DNA of 64,000 nt from SAR86 cluster bacterium (GTDB lineage Bacteria; Pseudomonadota; Gammaproteobacteria; Magnimaribacterales; TMED112), in NCBI GenBank assembly GCA_023703555.1, contig CP097968.1:517451-581450 (forward strand), in the 5' to 3' direction. Shown one piece after another: positions 35,517-46,641 of this stretch; positions within the stretch are counted from its first letter, which is position 1; each line of letters opens with the position of its first letter. A program made the position numbers and the translations under genes. The notes below the pieces were generated by a model that saw only the letters and a program-made list of their open reading frames with translations, was not told the DNA's origin and did no database searches.

Positions 35517-36445
35517 ACTACAAGAGGCTCTTCAATGATATCAATTATGGGTGGATCTAATAAATGAGACATTTTTTCTACAGCTAAGAATGTACTATTA
35601 GGAATCATCTCAGCAGATTTTTTTCCTTCATCAAAAGGTATAAGAGGGTCTATTTTTCCATGTATAACAAGTGTTGGCACCTCTATTTCACGAATTAAAT
35701 CATACCTATCTTTATCAGCCAATATTGCTTGCAAGTGTCTTGAAAAACCGGTTTCGTTTGGACTTCTTTCAATATTTTTAACTACCTCCTCTGAAAATTT
35801 TTCTCGATCAATGCTTGCTCCCTCTGACGATAAAATTTCAAATAGACGTATAGATTTGTCGACTCGCTCTTCAATGCTTTGATCCTTATAAGATCTGTCC
35901 TCAATTATTTTTCTGAGTTCATTTCTTGGTAAAGTTGTATGATCTGGAACTTTAGCCATTGACGCTACTTGTATATAAGAAATGAACCTATTTTGATGGT
36001 TATAAACCATTCTCTGTGAGATCATTCCTCCCATAGAGATTCCTAAAATATGTGATTTTTCTATTTGTAATTTATCTAGTATTGCAATGCCATCTCCTGC
36101 CATATCTGATAACGAATAAACTGATTGCATCGGTAATCCTGTATACCATTTAAAATAATTCCATAAAAAATTTGGCCTTCCATACTGCTCAAAGCTTTGT
36201 GATAAACCAACATCTCTATTGTCATAGACAATAGGTCTGAAGCCGTTATTTTGCAGCATTTTCACAAGTTCTGGAGGCCAAAAGGTTAATTGCCCTCCTA
36301 AGCCTTGCACTAGCAGTATTGGACTAGCATCAGCCGGTCCGTAATCTACATAGAATATTTTTGTGTCTTCGTTATAAGCATAACCATCATCATAGGCAGA
36401 GGAATTCATGGATAAAATCACAAGTAGGAATAAAATGGTTTTCAT
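35489..36445 (-). CDS. Exported alpha/beta hydrolase
   Basis: A 318-residue alpha/beta-hydrolase with an N-terminal signal (MKTILFLLVILSMNSSA). The oxyanion segment is LLVQGLGGQ, nucleophile Ser in GISMGG, Asp in HGKIDPLIP and His in KMSHLLD. It has a helical cap of about 100 residues. It is probably a periplasmic esterase or lipase-like enzyme; the substrate is unknown. Confidence 0.82.
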   Translation of the reverse strand: MKTILFLLVILSMNSSAYDDGYAYNEDTKIFYVDYGPADASPILLVQGLGGQLTFWPPELVKMLQNNGFRPIVYDNRDVGLSQSFEQYGRPNFLWNYFKWYTGLPMQSVYSLSDMAGDGIAILDKLQIEKSHILGISMGGMISQRMVYNHQNRFISYIQVASMAKVPDHTTLPRNELRKIIEDRSYKDQSIEERVDKSIRLFEILSSEGASIDREKFSEEVVKNIERSPNETGFSRHLQAILADKDRYDLIREIEVPTLVIHGKIDPLIPFDEGKKSAEMIPNSTFLAVEKMSHLLDPPIIDIIEEPLVVYMRLAESL

Positions 36446-36506
36446 TGTTTCAACAGTAGACTTATATTTAGGTCTTATTTACCCATACGTCAAGCTTAGT
36501 TTTGAG

Positions 36507-37379
36507 TTAGTTGAAATAAAAACGACGCCACATATTCAATCCAAAAGCTAAAGATAGCACCCAGAATAAAAGTTCCACATAATTAGGATTAGAATTATAC
36601 CCAAAAAAACCTTTTAGGAATTCACCTATATATCCTTTGTCGTATAACGGATGATAATGAACACCCTTGGACTCATCAAACTTATATAAAATTGCCCCAT
36701 CTGGAACTGTTTCTGAGGGTTTTAGAATATCCCAAGGTCTGCTTATGTCTGCTTTTGATATGTAACCTGATTTTTCAAGATATTCCTCTGCTTCATGAGT
36801 CCCATATGCAATCATACCTGAGGCCAAAAAAACTAATAAAAGTGTTGTTCCTTGAAAAAATGGTTTTAGGTTTATACGTTTACCCCCTATGACTATTAAG
36901 TAGCCAATCAAAATTGCAAGAGATGCACCTGCAACAAACCCCAAGTATGAGAAACCATCACCCCGATCTTGGCCTAATAACATTACAACAGTTTCAAACC
37001 CTTCTCTGAGTATCGAAAAAAATACCACCCAAAATACTCCCCATGAAGACATTTTTAGCGCTTTTTCTGTTTTTGATTCTAGATCTTTTCTATCAGAAAC
37101 ATGTTTCGACAACCAAAAAACCACATACCAGATTAAGCCAGCTGCGGCATACATAAAAAGTGCTTCAAATAACTTTTCAAAGCGCGTATCACCAGCAAAG
37201 GATTTTAGATATACAACAAGAAAAGCAACGCCTATACTTGCAAGAACAGAGGCTCCCACACCAAGCCAAAGTTTTCCCAATGCATCTTTAAGGTTTGCTC
37301 TAGATAAAAAACTATATATGATGCCGACAATTAAACAGGCTTCTAGACATTCTCTAAAAACAATAATGAATTCGTTCAT
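36507..37379 (-). CDS. FTR1 family iron permease
   Basis: A 290-residue seven-helix membrane protein of the Ftr1/EfeU family, importing iron across the inner membrane. The first REXXE motif is R9-E-C-L-E13 and the second is REGFE near residue 125. A periplasmic loop of about 65 residues lies before the last helix. No EfeO, EfeB or ferroxidase gene is adjacent. A Fur box occupies the promoter spacer and the -10 hexamer is six bases from the ATG, so iron repression of a leaderless mRNA is likely. Confidence 0.92.
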   Translation of the reverse strand: MNEFIIVFRECLEACLIVGIIYSFLSRANLKDALGKLWLGVGASVLASIGVAFLVVYLKSFAGDTRFEKLFEALFMYAAAGLIWYVVFWLSKHVSDRKDLESKTEKALKMSSWGVFWVVFFSILREGFETVVMLLGQDRGDGFSYLGFVAGASLAILIGYLIVIGGKRINLKPFFQGTTLLLVFLASGMIAYGTHEAEEYLEKSGYISKADISRPWDILKPSETVPDGAILYKFDESKGVHYHPLYDKGYIGEFLKGFFGYNSNPNYVELLFWVLSLAFGLNMWRRFYFN

Positions 37380-37414
37380 GTAGATATACTAATGAGAATC
37401 ATTCTCATGTACAA
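37380..37414 (-). promoter_or_regulatory. Fur-controlled leaderless promoter of FTR1
   Basis: On the reverse strand: TTGTAC (-35, 37414-37409), then ATGAGAATGATTCTCAT (17-base Fur box, 37408-37392), TAGTAT (-10, 37391-37386), ATCTAC, and the ATG. The Fur site is exactly the spacer. Transcription would start at or next to the start codon. Confidence 0.75.
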
Positions 37415-37424
37415 GAATTTTTAG

Positions 37425-37449
37425 AAAAAGTTGCGAGTTTCCCCGCAAC
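37425..37449 (-). terminator. Rho-independent terminator
   Basis: On the reverse strand GTTGCG and CGCAAC close an eight-base loop and are followed by five T. It ends the transcript of the secreted protein at 37460-37891 just upstream of the FTR1 promoter. Confidence 0.75.
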
Positions 37450-37459
37450 AAAAAGAAAG

Positions 37460-37891
37460 TTAACTGTTAAAAACTATTTGATTAACCATTTCAACACGGA
37501 CAATTTCGCGAATGTCCTCATATGATTGAGCAGTAGTAGTTTGATCATCTTCAGAAATTATTTCTCTGAATCTTCTTTCAAATTCTTCTGTCTCATCTTC
37601 TGACCAGTAAGACGGATCCATGGCAGCGTAACTTTCATAATTAACCGTTAAATATACGTAACTGTTATTTCCAACATATACTCCGTAGTCAACAATTTTT
37701 CCCATATCTTTCGAAATTTGGTTTGATGCCACCCAGGTTTTCTCCAAACCATCTAAATAAACATTCAAATAATTTGTTTTAACCTTGATTACAGTTAATT
37801 GACTCACACCAGGTGCATTTTCTCTTGAGGAATCCTCTTGAGAAAGAGCAATCATAGAAATAGAAAGAATTAGTATTAGTAGTAATCTCAT
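37460..37891 (-). CDS. Secreted hypothetical protein
   Basis: A 143-residue exported protein with signal MRLLLILILSISMIALSQ. The mature part has LTVIKVKTNYLNVYLDGLEK then YVYLTVNYES, and an acidic C-terminal helix rich in Glu and Arg. The pattern suggests a small alpha+beta ferredoxin-like domain (dimeric barrel type), but no family is recognised. It is monocistronic: a terminator follows and a divergent amidase precedes. Confidence 0.7.
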   Translation of the reverse strand: MRLLLILILSISMIALSQEDSSRENAPGVSQLTVIKVKTNYLNVYLDGLEKTWVASNQISKDMGKIVDYGVYVGNNSYVYLTVNYESYAAMDPSYWSEDETEEFERRFREIISEDDQTTTAQSYEDIREIVRVEMVNQIVFNS

Positions 37892-37979
37892 AAATATACC
37901 TCCAATTTAATATTACTAAATATTTGATGTATATAAATGGCATTTTTTTAAAAAAGTTTTTTAATGGTAGATTAACTAT

Positions 37980-38807
37980 ATGACTAGATATAAATTTTTA
38001 TTAAATTTATTTTTTTTTACTATTCTTTTAGGGTGTTCATCAAATAAATATATTTTTATTGAATCTAAAAATTTTGATTCCAGAGTTAAATATTTAGTTA
38101 TTCATTTCACATCTGAGAATCTACAAAATTCAATTGAACTTCTAACAAAGAAAAAAAATTATCCTGTAAGTTCTCACTATCTTATTGGAGAAAATGCCAA
38201 AACATATAAGCTTGTAAATGAAACGAATAGAGCTTGGCATGCGGGCTCAAGCTATTGGCAGGGCGAAAGAGGACTGAATGACAGTTCAATTGGAATTGAG
38301 ATAGTTAATGATTCTGGGTGTGATGTACCAGTTAATAAACTTGAAAACATCAAAGATTTATCACAAAACTGTAAATTTTTAGAATATCCAAAGAATCAAA
38401 TTAAACAGGTTATAAAACTTTCTAAAGAGATTATATCTCGACATCCTAGAATTAAGCCTTACAACGTTGTTGCACACTCTGACATTGCACCAACAAGAAA
38501 AATTGATCCAGGTCCATTATTCCCATGGAGAGAGTTGGCTGAAGCAGGTGTTGGTGCTTGGTATGATTCTGAAGACTACGATGCATACCTCAGTATTTTT
38601 AAAGATGAATTACCAAATCTTGAAACATTGCAGAAAGATCTTAAACGTTTTGGTTACGATATTGAAGTTTCTGGAATAAATGATTTTCAATCAATCACTG
38701 CAGTTAGAGCTTTCCAGCTACATTTTAGGCCCAGTAAGTACGATGGGTTTTTCGATGCTGAAACTACATCAGCTCTATATGCCTTGCTTAAAAAGTACAA
38801 TCTTTAA
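37980..38807 (+). CDS. amiD: N-acetylmuramoyl-L-alanine amidase lipoprotein, AmiD-like
   Basis: A 275-residue outer-membrane-type lipoprotein (lipobox LLGCS, Cys about 19). The amidase_2 domain has zinc His in LVIHFTS and AHSDIAPTRKIDPGP, plus HAGSSYWQG. A C-terminal peptidoglycan-binding domain follows (LQKDLKRFGY, VRAFQLHFRP, TTSALYALL). It cleaves the muramyl-peptide bond in turnover or recycling. A TAGATT hexamer is six bases before the ATG. Confidence 0.92.
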   Translation: MTRYKFLLNLFFFTILLGCSSNKYIFIESKNFDSRVKYLVIHFTSENLQNSIELLTKKKNYPVSSHYLIGENAKTYKLVNETNRAWHAGSSYWQGERGLNDSSIGIEIVNDSGCDVPVNKLENIKDLSQNCKFLEYPKNQIKQVIKLSKEIISRHPRIKPYNVVAHSDIAPTRKIDPGPLFPWRELAEAGVGAWYDSEDYDAYLSIFKDELPNLETLQKDLKRFGYDIEVSGINDFQSITAVRAFQLHFRPSKYDGFFDAETTSALYALLKKYNL

Positions 38808-38819
38808 ATGATTACACTT

Positions 38820-38846
38820 AAAAGGCATCCATTTTGAATGCCTTTT
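38820..38846. terminator. Bidirectional terminator between amiD and cupin gene
   Basis: AAAAGGCAT and ATGCCTTTT pair around a nine-base loop, with A/T tracts on both sides, between two converging genes. Confidence 0.8.
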
Positions 38847-38856
38847 ATAAAAATAA

Positions 38857-39246
38857 TTAGTCTATAAAAACTGTTGGCGCTTTTCCCTCTTCTACAACTC
38901 TTATAACTAACAGTTTGGTGCAGCCTTCGACAGCAGCAATGTCAGGTTCCCCACCATGCACCCAATCAGTAGGTTCAAACCAATACTCTCCTTGAGAATA
39001 ATTTTTCCATTCCCCAGATGATTCAGATTGAGAGACTCCATCTAAAACATAAACAAGAGTACCTGCAGCAGGATGGAAATGTTTTTGCACACCTGCTTGG
39101 TCACAGGTTTCTCTTTGTTCAACAAACATTTCTAAACCACCATCTAAATTAAAAACTTCTGAAGATAATAAACCTGGAAATGATCTAGGTTCTTCATCAG
39201 CAACAACAAGAATTGACACTAGTGACAATAACAATAATAGTTTCAT
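38857..39246 (-). CDS. Exported cupin-domain protein
   Basis: A 129-residue cupin with signal MKLLLLLSLVSILVVA. Motif 1 is HFHPAAGTLVYVLDG with two His, and motif 2 is WVHGGEPD. Two Cys (ETCDQ, EGCTK) could form a disulfide in the periplasm. Probably a metal-binding cupin, function unknown. It is preceded by an AGG-type ribosome site and transcribed towards the shared terminator. Confidence 0.78.
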   Translation of the reverse strand: MKLLLLLSLVSILVVADEEPRSFPGLLSSEVFNLDGGLEMFVEQRETCDQAGVQKHFHPAAGTLVYVLDGVSQSESSGEWKNYSQGEYWFEPTDWVHGGEPDIAAVEGCTKLLVIRVVEEGKAPTVFID

Positions 39247-39306
39247 AATACCTCCGTAATTAATATTAACCTATGTGTGTCCGAGTGTGATGCACATTTA
39301 GATAAA

Positions 39307-39382
<76 letters not shown>

Positions 39383-39424
39383 ACAAGATGTAATTATATA
39401 AATTAATTTCTTTTTTTAAAGTAA

Positions 39425-40159
39425 TTATTTTCGGATATTTTTTTCTGCTGCTGAAAGAAATCCTCTAAGAAAATTTACTTCCATCTCATCTAAGCCAATT
39501 CTTGAGAAAAGTCTCTTTATTCTGGCTTCAATTTGACGTGGATTGCCTTTATTGAATACCTCTAGCTTCTCAGAAACTTTAATAAAATGGTCCATCAAAT
39601 TCTTTACATGCATCGTTTTTGCTTTTGGAATGTCCCAATTATCATTTTTATGAAATTTGAAATTACCTTCAACGTCGTGAGAAAATAATTCATAACAGAC
39701 AAGCTGTACCGACATTGCCAAATTTAGTACGGGATAGTCCGGGTTAGCAGGAATATTTAGATGAATATTTGCTCGCTGTAGTTCAGTATTAGTAAGACCT
39801 CTATCTTCTCTGCCAAATAATATAGCTGTATTCTTTTGCGAAGCAGCCTCAAAAAAATTATTAGATAAATTTGGCAAGTCTTCAGTGGGCCAAGGCACTT
39901 TTCTTTGTCTTGAAGAAGTTGCAACAACAAATTCTATCCCCTTTAGAGCAGCGTCTAAGTCCTCGACTACTTTAATCTTTTCAATAAGGTCGGATGCGTT
40001 GGATGCCAAGATCTCAACTTCCTTAGACGGAAATTTTTTTGGCTTTACAAGCACAAGTTCTGTAAACCCCATTGTTTTCATAGCTCTCAGAGATGAACCA
40101 ATATTTGCAGCACTTGTTGTCTCAACAAGAATAATTTTGACTTGCTTGGTTAAACTCAT
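39425..40159 (-). CDS. trmJ: tRNA (cytidine/uridine-32-2'-O)-methyltransferase
   Basis: A 244-residue SPOUT methyltransferase that 2'-O-methylates position 32 of tRNAs. ETTSAANIGSSLRAMKTMGF opens the fold. ILFGREDRGLTNTEL and IPANPDYPVLNLAMSVQL are the knot with the SAM site. A C-terminal helical extension (SRIGLDEMEVNFLRG) is TrmJ-type. It is divergent from suhB; the suhB -35 lies at the very start of this gene. Confidence 0.92.
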   Translation of the reverse strand: MSLTKQVKIILVETTSAANIGSSLRAMKTMGFTELVLVKPKKFPSKEVEILASNASDLIEKIKVVEDLDAALKGIEFVVATSSRQRKVPWPTEDLPNLSNNFFEAASQKNTAILFGREDRGLTNTELQRANIHLNIPANPDYPVLNLAMSVQLVCYELFSHDVEGNFKFHKNDNWDIPKAKTMHVKNLMDHFIKVSEKLEVFNKGNPRQIEARIKRLFSRIGLDEMEVNFLRGFLSAAEKNIRK

Positions 40160-40164
40160 AATAT
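40137..40164 (+). promoter_or_regulatory. Promoter of suhB, near-leaderless
   Basis: TTGACT (40137-40142), 16 bases, TAATAT (40159-40164), then seven bases to the ATG at 40172. No Shine-Dalgarno sequence is seen. Confidence 0.5.
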
Positions 40165-40171
40165 ATTCAGT

Positions 40172-40978
40172 ATGTCATTGCCTCCAATCTTAAATAGAGC
40201 ACTTAAAGCAGCATACATAGGTGCTAATGAAATAATACACTCAAGTAAAAGGATTCAGAATATTCAAATCACAAAAAAAGAGGGAAACGATATTACCACC
40301 AATATTGATTTGCTTGTGCAAGAAAAGGTTTTTGATGAACTTCAAAAACATTATCCTGATTTTTCCTATCTTGGAGAAGAATCAAACGAGCATATTTCTC
40401 AAGAAGAGGAAAATATTTGGATCTTAGATCCTATTGATGGAACAAAGAATTTTGCAAAACAATATCCACACTATGCATTATCATTAGCTTGTCTAAAAAA
40501 TAAAGAAGTTATTTGTGCAGTAGTCATTGATCCTGTAAGGGACGAAGTCTTTTGTGCTGCTGAAGGTACTGGAGCTTTACTAAATAACAGAAGAATAAGG
40601 CACTCAAATAAAAAAACTTTACAAAATGCCTTTCTCTCAAACGTTGGCCATAAAGAGAAAGATGCTGATTATAATTACTCTATCCTTGATACAATTAGTG
40701 AACTCTCGGCCAATAGTATTACTTTTCGCAGGTCTGGATGCACTTCACTTGATCTTTGTTACGCTGCAGCTGGAAGGATTGATGGATTCTGGGGTTATGG
40801 TCTCAAAGTTTGGGATCGAGCTGCAGGTCTTTATATTGCACAATCTGCAGGATGTTTAGTGAGTTCTTTTGATGGAAGACCAGATGCTTTTGACTCAGAT
40901 CACGTTATTTTAAGCGCACCAAGGTGTTTTAAAGAACTTTCCCAAGCAGTGCGAAAAGGGTTTCAATTCATCGAGTAG
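40172..40978 (+). CDS. suhB: Inositol-1-monophosphatase family protein
   Basis: A 268-residue Mg-dependent phosphatase of the IMPase/SuhB family. Metal site GEES, WILDPIDGTKNF and WDRAAG are intact. In gammaproteobacteria SuhB also takes part in rRNA antitermination. It is monocistronic and converges with secF, overlapping its end by 16 bases. Confidence 0.94.
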   Translation: MSLPPILNRALKAAYIGANEIIHSSKRIQNIQITKKEGNDITTNIDLLVQEKVFDELQKHYPDFSYLGEESNEHISQEEENIWILDPIDGTKNFAKQYPHYALSLACLKNKEVICAVVIDPVRDEVFCAAEGTGALLNNRRIRHSNKKTLQNAFLSNVGHKEKDADYNYSILDTISELSANSITFRRSGCTSLDLCYAAAGRIDGFWGYGLKVWDRAAGLYIAQSAGCLVSSFDGRPDAFDSDHVILSAPRCFKELSQAVRKGFQFIE

Positions 40979-41874
40979 GATTCTTCAGGATCGTTTTTTG
41001 GCTTCTCCATATCCTTATTTGATAGATTCATCTTCAATAACACGCCAACCACAATAAATATCGATGAATATGAACCTATTATTACACCCACGGCCAGTGC
41101 AAGACTAAAATTTGTTAATGCGGCGCCACCAGCAATCAACAACGCCATAAGCACTAGCAAAGTTGTGAATGAAGTGATGATAGTTCTAGCAAATACTTGA
41201 TTTAATGACTTGTTTATCAGGCTATCAGAGCTTCCTTTTTGATTTTGATCTAGGAAGTTTTCTCGTATTCGATCAGAAACCACTATAGAGTCATTTAGTG
41301 AATAGCCAACTATCGCCAAAACTGCTGCAAGAACTGACAAATCAAATGTTAACTGGAATATTGAAAACAACCCAAGAATCAAAAGAACATCATGAACAAG
41401 GGCCGCAATTGCGCCAATACCAAATTTATATTGAAACCTAAAAATAATATAGACAAGGATTGCGAATATAGCTACTAAGATTGCAATTCCTCCGTTATCA
41501 CGCAATTCCTCTCCGATCTGAGGAAAAATTACTTCAGTTTTTGTCACCTCCCCCAAAAGATTATCTACTTCTAATTGATCAAAGACCGTCTGTGGACTGA
41601 AGGACTCGACATCCTCACTTTGAAACTTTATTAGAATATTGTCGTCACTACCAAAATTTAAAACTACAAAGTTTGCATCTTCAATGCTGCTTAGGCTTGT
41701 TCGAATATCTTCAAGCTCAACCTTCCCGTCATAATTTATTTCAATTGATATTCCACCTGTAAAATCTAATCCAAAATTTAATCCTCTTAGTGAAATAAAG
41801 GCTATTGATAGAATTAACAGCAATCCAGAGATAGCTAAACCTAGATTATTAAATTTTGTAAACGGAATGTTCAT
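40963..41874 (-). CDS. secF: Protein translocase subunit SecF
   Basis: A 303-residue inner-membrane protein with six helices and a periplasmic domain. GLDFTGGISIEI marks the start, and GYSLNDSIVVSDRIREN and FARTIITSFTTLL are the conserved membrane motifs. It works with SecD and YajC to use the proton gradient in protein export. It starts one base after the secD stop. Confidence 0.96.
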   Translation of the reverse strand: MNIPFTKFNNLGLAISGLLLILSIAFISLRGLNFGLDFTGGISIEINYDGKVELEDIRTSLSSIEDANFVVLNFGSDDNILIKFQSEDVESFSPQTVFDQLEVDNLLGEVTKTEVIFPQIGEELRDNGGIAILVAIFAILVYIIFRFQYKFGIGAIAALVHDVLLILGLFSIFQLTFDLSVLAAVLAIVGYSLNDSIVVSDRIRENFLDQNQKGSSDSLINKSLNQVFARTIITSFTTLLVLMALLIAGGAALTNFSLALAVGVIIGSYSSIFIVVGVLLKMNLSNKDMEKPKNDPEESYSMN

Positions 41875-43707
41875 TTAAACTTTTAACTCCCTAATGTCTC
41901 TGTAACCGTAAATCATATTTACAAATGATCTTGTAACTAAAATTGCTGTAAAAATAGACGTAATAATTCCTATACTCAATGTGACTGCAAAACCCTTAAT
42001 TGGACCTGTACCGATGGCATAGAGTATAAGCGCGACGATAAGTGTTGTGATATTAGCATCCATAATAGTGCTGAATGCTTTTGCAAAACCATTTTTGATG
42101 GCACTCTGGACGTCAATATTATTTTTAAGTTCCTCTGAGATTCGGGCAAAGATTAAAACGTTTGCATCTACTGCCATCCCTACAGTCAAGACAATTCCAG
42201 CAATACCTGGAAGAGTGAGAGTTGCCCCAAAAACTGACATGATTGAAGTAACTAGTATGAGGTTGCAAATTAACGCAATATTTGCTGAGAGCCCAAAAAG
42301 CCTATAACGAAGAATCATAAATAAAAAAACCAAACAAAAACCTATAATTATTGAATCCACCCCTTTATCAATATTTTCTTGGCCTAGTGTTGGGCCAATG
42401 GTTTGCTCCTCAACAAATTTCATTGGGGCAGCTAAAGCTCCTGCTCGCAACAATAAAGCAAGTTCACTAGATTCTGTTGATGAGCCTAAACCAGTAATTC
42501 TAAAACTTGTACCTAGAACAGCTTGGATGGTTGCGTTACTAATAATATTTTTTTCAATAAATGTTTCTTGTCGTACCTCATTATTCACGTCAAAAAAAGT
42601 TTTAGTCTTTTCTTCGACGAGGACTACGCCTAGTCGTCGTCCTATATTCCCTGTCGTAGCATTTTGCATCGCACGTCCACCGTCAATATCTAAGCTAATA
42701 TTAACTTGAGGACGGCCGTTCTCATCAAAACTACTTTGAGCATTAGTTACACTATCACCAGTAAGGATCGTTTTCTTTTCTAAAAAAGCAGTTGCAACTG
42801 GATTATCTTTGTAAGAGAATTTTTCTTTTCGAAGAAAAGAATCAGAATTTCGAGCTTCAAGTCTAAATTCAAGATTTGCAGTTTTCCCTATAATCTTCTT
42901 TGCTGAGGCAGAGTCTTGTACTCCAGGGAGCTCGACAACAATTCTACCCTTCCCCTCTCTTTGGACTATTGGTTCGGAAACACCTAACTCATTTACTCTA
43001 TTTCTTAATGCTACTAAGTTCTGTTCCACAGCATAATCAATAATTTCAGATAGAAATGAATCTGTATAAACTAAAGTTAGATCTAAACCGTTCTGTAGAA
43101 TATTGAATTTATTTCCAGAAATAGTGAAATTATTATCATTTAAATATTCCTTAGCAGCCTCTAAATCTGCAGAATTTGTAAATGAAAAATATGCTTCACT
43201 ACCAACTGCACTAGAAGTAACAGCTAGGCCTTGTCTTTTAAGTTCATCTTCTATTGAAGCACTCTCAGATGAAATTCTTTCTATAGAGTATCTTTGTGTA
43301 TCAACCTCCAACAAGAAATGAATACCACCAGCAAGATCTAAACCAAGATTTAACGGATTGCCTCCTATATTTCTTAACCAATCAGGTGTAGTAGGCTCTG
43401 AATTTAACGCAATAATGTAATCACCATCAGAATAATCAGCAATCAATCTTCGACTTGCTAGTTGATCTTCTACATTATCAAGCACAACTTTTACTGAATT
43501 TTCTTGAAGTAGAATTTCTGAATAATTAATATTATTTCGATCAAGAACTTCCGATACTTCTATAATTACTCTCTCATTCGCTGTAGATCCACCTAATGCA
43601 ATTTGAAGTGCTGGCTTAGAAGGAAAGAAGTTTGGAATGGCATAAATTATTCCAATTAAAATAGTGGAAAAAATTAATAAATATTGCCAAATCCTAAATT
43701 GGTTCAC
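41875..43707 (-). CDS. secD: Protein translocase subunit SecD
   Basis: A 610-residue inner-membrane protein. LGLDLAGGIHFLLEVD, the periplasmic P1 domain and the C-terminal membrane half (GMAVDANVLIFARISEE, AFSTIMDANITTLI) are diagnostic. The D-x-N pair in the membrane carries protons. It overlaps yajC by 4 bases. Confidence 0.97.
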   Translation of the reverse strand: MNQFRIWQYLLIFSTILIGIIYAIPNFFPSKPALQIALGGSTANERVIIEVSEVLDRNNINYSEILLQENSVKVVLDNVEDQLASRRLIADYSDGDYIIALNSEPTTPDWLRNIGGNPLNLGLDLAGGIHFLLEVDTQRYSIERISSESASIEDELKRQGLAVTSSAVGSEAYFSFTNSADLEAAKEYLNDNNFTISGNKFNILQNGLDLTLVYTDSFLSEIIDYAVEQNLVALRNRVNELGVSEPIVQREGKGRIVVELPGVQDSASAKKIIGKTANLEFRLEARNSDSFLRKEKFSYKDNPVATAFLEKKTILTGDSVTNAQSSFDENGRPQVNISLDIDGGRAMQNATTGNIGRRLGVVLVEEKTKTFFDVNNEVRQETFIEKNIISNATIQAVLGTSFRITGLGSSTESSELALLLRAGALAAPMKFVEEQTIGPTLGQENIDKGVDSIIIGFCLVFLFMILRYRLFGLSANIALICNLILVTSIMSVFGATLTLPGIAGIVLTVGMAVDANVLIFARISEELKNNIDVQSAIKNGFAKAFSTIMDANITTLIVALILYAIGTGPIKGFAVTLSIGIITSIFTAILVTRSFVNMIYGYRDIRELKV

Positions 43708-44006
43708 TGTGAATTAATGCTATTAAGCGTTCCTTTCGGAAGTTGAGAGGAAATAAAATCCTTTTGCATTTTAATTACAATTCCTTCACCAATCTTTACT
43801 GAAACATAGATATCTTTCACGGCTTCAATTTCGCCTACTAAACCGGAAGAAGTCATTACTTCATCGCCTTTTTGAAGAGATGCTACAAGAGCGTCGTGTT
43901 CTTTTTTTCTTTTTTGTTGTGGCCTAATCGTTACAAAATATACAAATAAAAAAAATGCCAAAAGCATGATGAATGGAAAGAATGTTGGTGCTACTGCTTC
44001 GTTCAT
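43704..44006 (-). CDS. yajC: Preprotein translocase accessory subunit YajC
   Basis: A 100-residue single-span protein. The helix FFPFIMLLAFFLFVYFVTIR is followed by PQQKRKKEHDALVASLQKGD and a small cytoplasmic beta domain (VMTSSGLVGEIE). It associates with SecDF. It lies between tgt and secD as in E. coli. Confidence 0.96.
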   Translation of the reverse strand: MNEAVAPTFFPFIMLLAFFLFVYFVTIRPQQKRKKEHDALVASLQKGDEVMTSSGLVGEIEAVKDIYVSVKIGEGIVIKMQKDFISSQLPKGTLNSINSQ

Positions 44007-44008
44007 AT

Positions 44009-46161
<2,153 letters not shown>

Positions 46162-46168
46162 AGGATGT

Positions 46169-46174
46169 ATGATA
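46169..46174 (-). promoter_or_regulatory. -10 element of queA operon
   Basis: TATCAT on the reverse strand ends seven bases before the queA ATG; its -35 would fall in the tRNA-Leu gene. No Shine-Dalgarno sequence lies between. Confidence 0.4.
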
Positions 46175-46182
46175 GCAACTTC

Positions 46183-46267
46183 GGGGATGTGGTGGAATTG
46201 GTAGACACGTGCGACTCAAACTCGCATGCCGAGAGGCGTAACGGTTCAAGTCCGTTCATCCCTACCA
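46183..46267 (+). tRNA. tRNA-Leu (CAA)
   Basis: An 85-base type II tRNA with a long variable arm (TGCCGAGAGGCGT). Acceptor GGGGATG pairs with CATCCCT (a G-U at the end), CCA is encoded, and the anticodon loop CTCAAAC lies within TGCGA/TCGCA. It reads UUG. Confidence 0.95.
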
Positions 46268-46284
46268 TAAGAACATAATCTTGT

Positions 46285-46290
46285 TATGAT
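46285..46290 (+). promoter_or_regulatory. -10 element, probable leaderless start
   Basis: TATGAT ends six bases before the ATG at 46297, without a Shine-Dalgarno sequence; no clear -35. Confidence 0.4.
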
Positions 46291-46296
46291 TAATCT

Positions 46297-46641
46297 ATGA
46301 AAAAACTTTGCTTACTGCTCCTTTGTTCATTGGCAGTGTCTGCAAGTGGACTATGTCAAGATGAATATATAGAGGGTATTGGTTGGAAAAAAATTATATA
46401 TCCACAAGAGGGTCCACCAATTGAAATGGCAGGGAAGTGTAATGAAGACAGTGAAGACTTTTTCTTGGCAGCTGCAGTCGTTTTGATTGGTTGGGGGATT
46501 TATGAAATTGTTTTGGATCGACCAGAACCGATTGAAGCTATATACGTGAAAAATAATCTCCAAATTTTGCCCTTGTATAACATTCAAAATTTAACATCTA
46601 GCACGTCAGCCAATATCACACTATTTAAATATAGTTTTTAA
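46297..46641 (+). CDS. Hypothetical exported/membrane protein
   Basis: A 114-residue protein with a signal sequence (MKKLCLLLLCSLAVSASG). A short Cys-containing periplasmic part follows, then a membrane helix (FFLAAAVVLIGWGIYEIVL, about 55-75), and a polar tail ending ITLFKYSF. No family recognised. Its end overlaps the converging pseudouridine synthase gene by 17 bases. Confidence 0.6.
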   Translation: MKKLCLLLLCSLAVSASGLCQDEYIEGIGWKKIIYPQEGPPIEMAGKCNEDSEDFFLAAAVVLIGWGIYEIVLDRPEPIEAIYVKNNLQILPLYNIQNLTSSTSANITLFKYSF

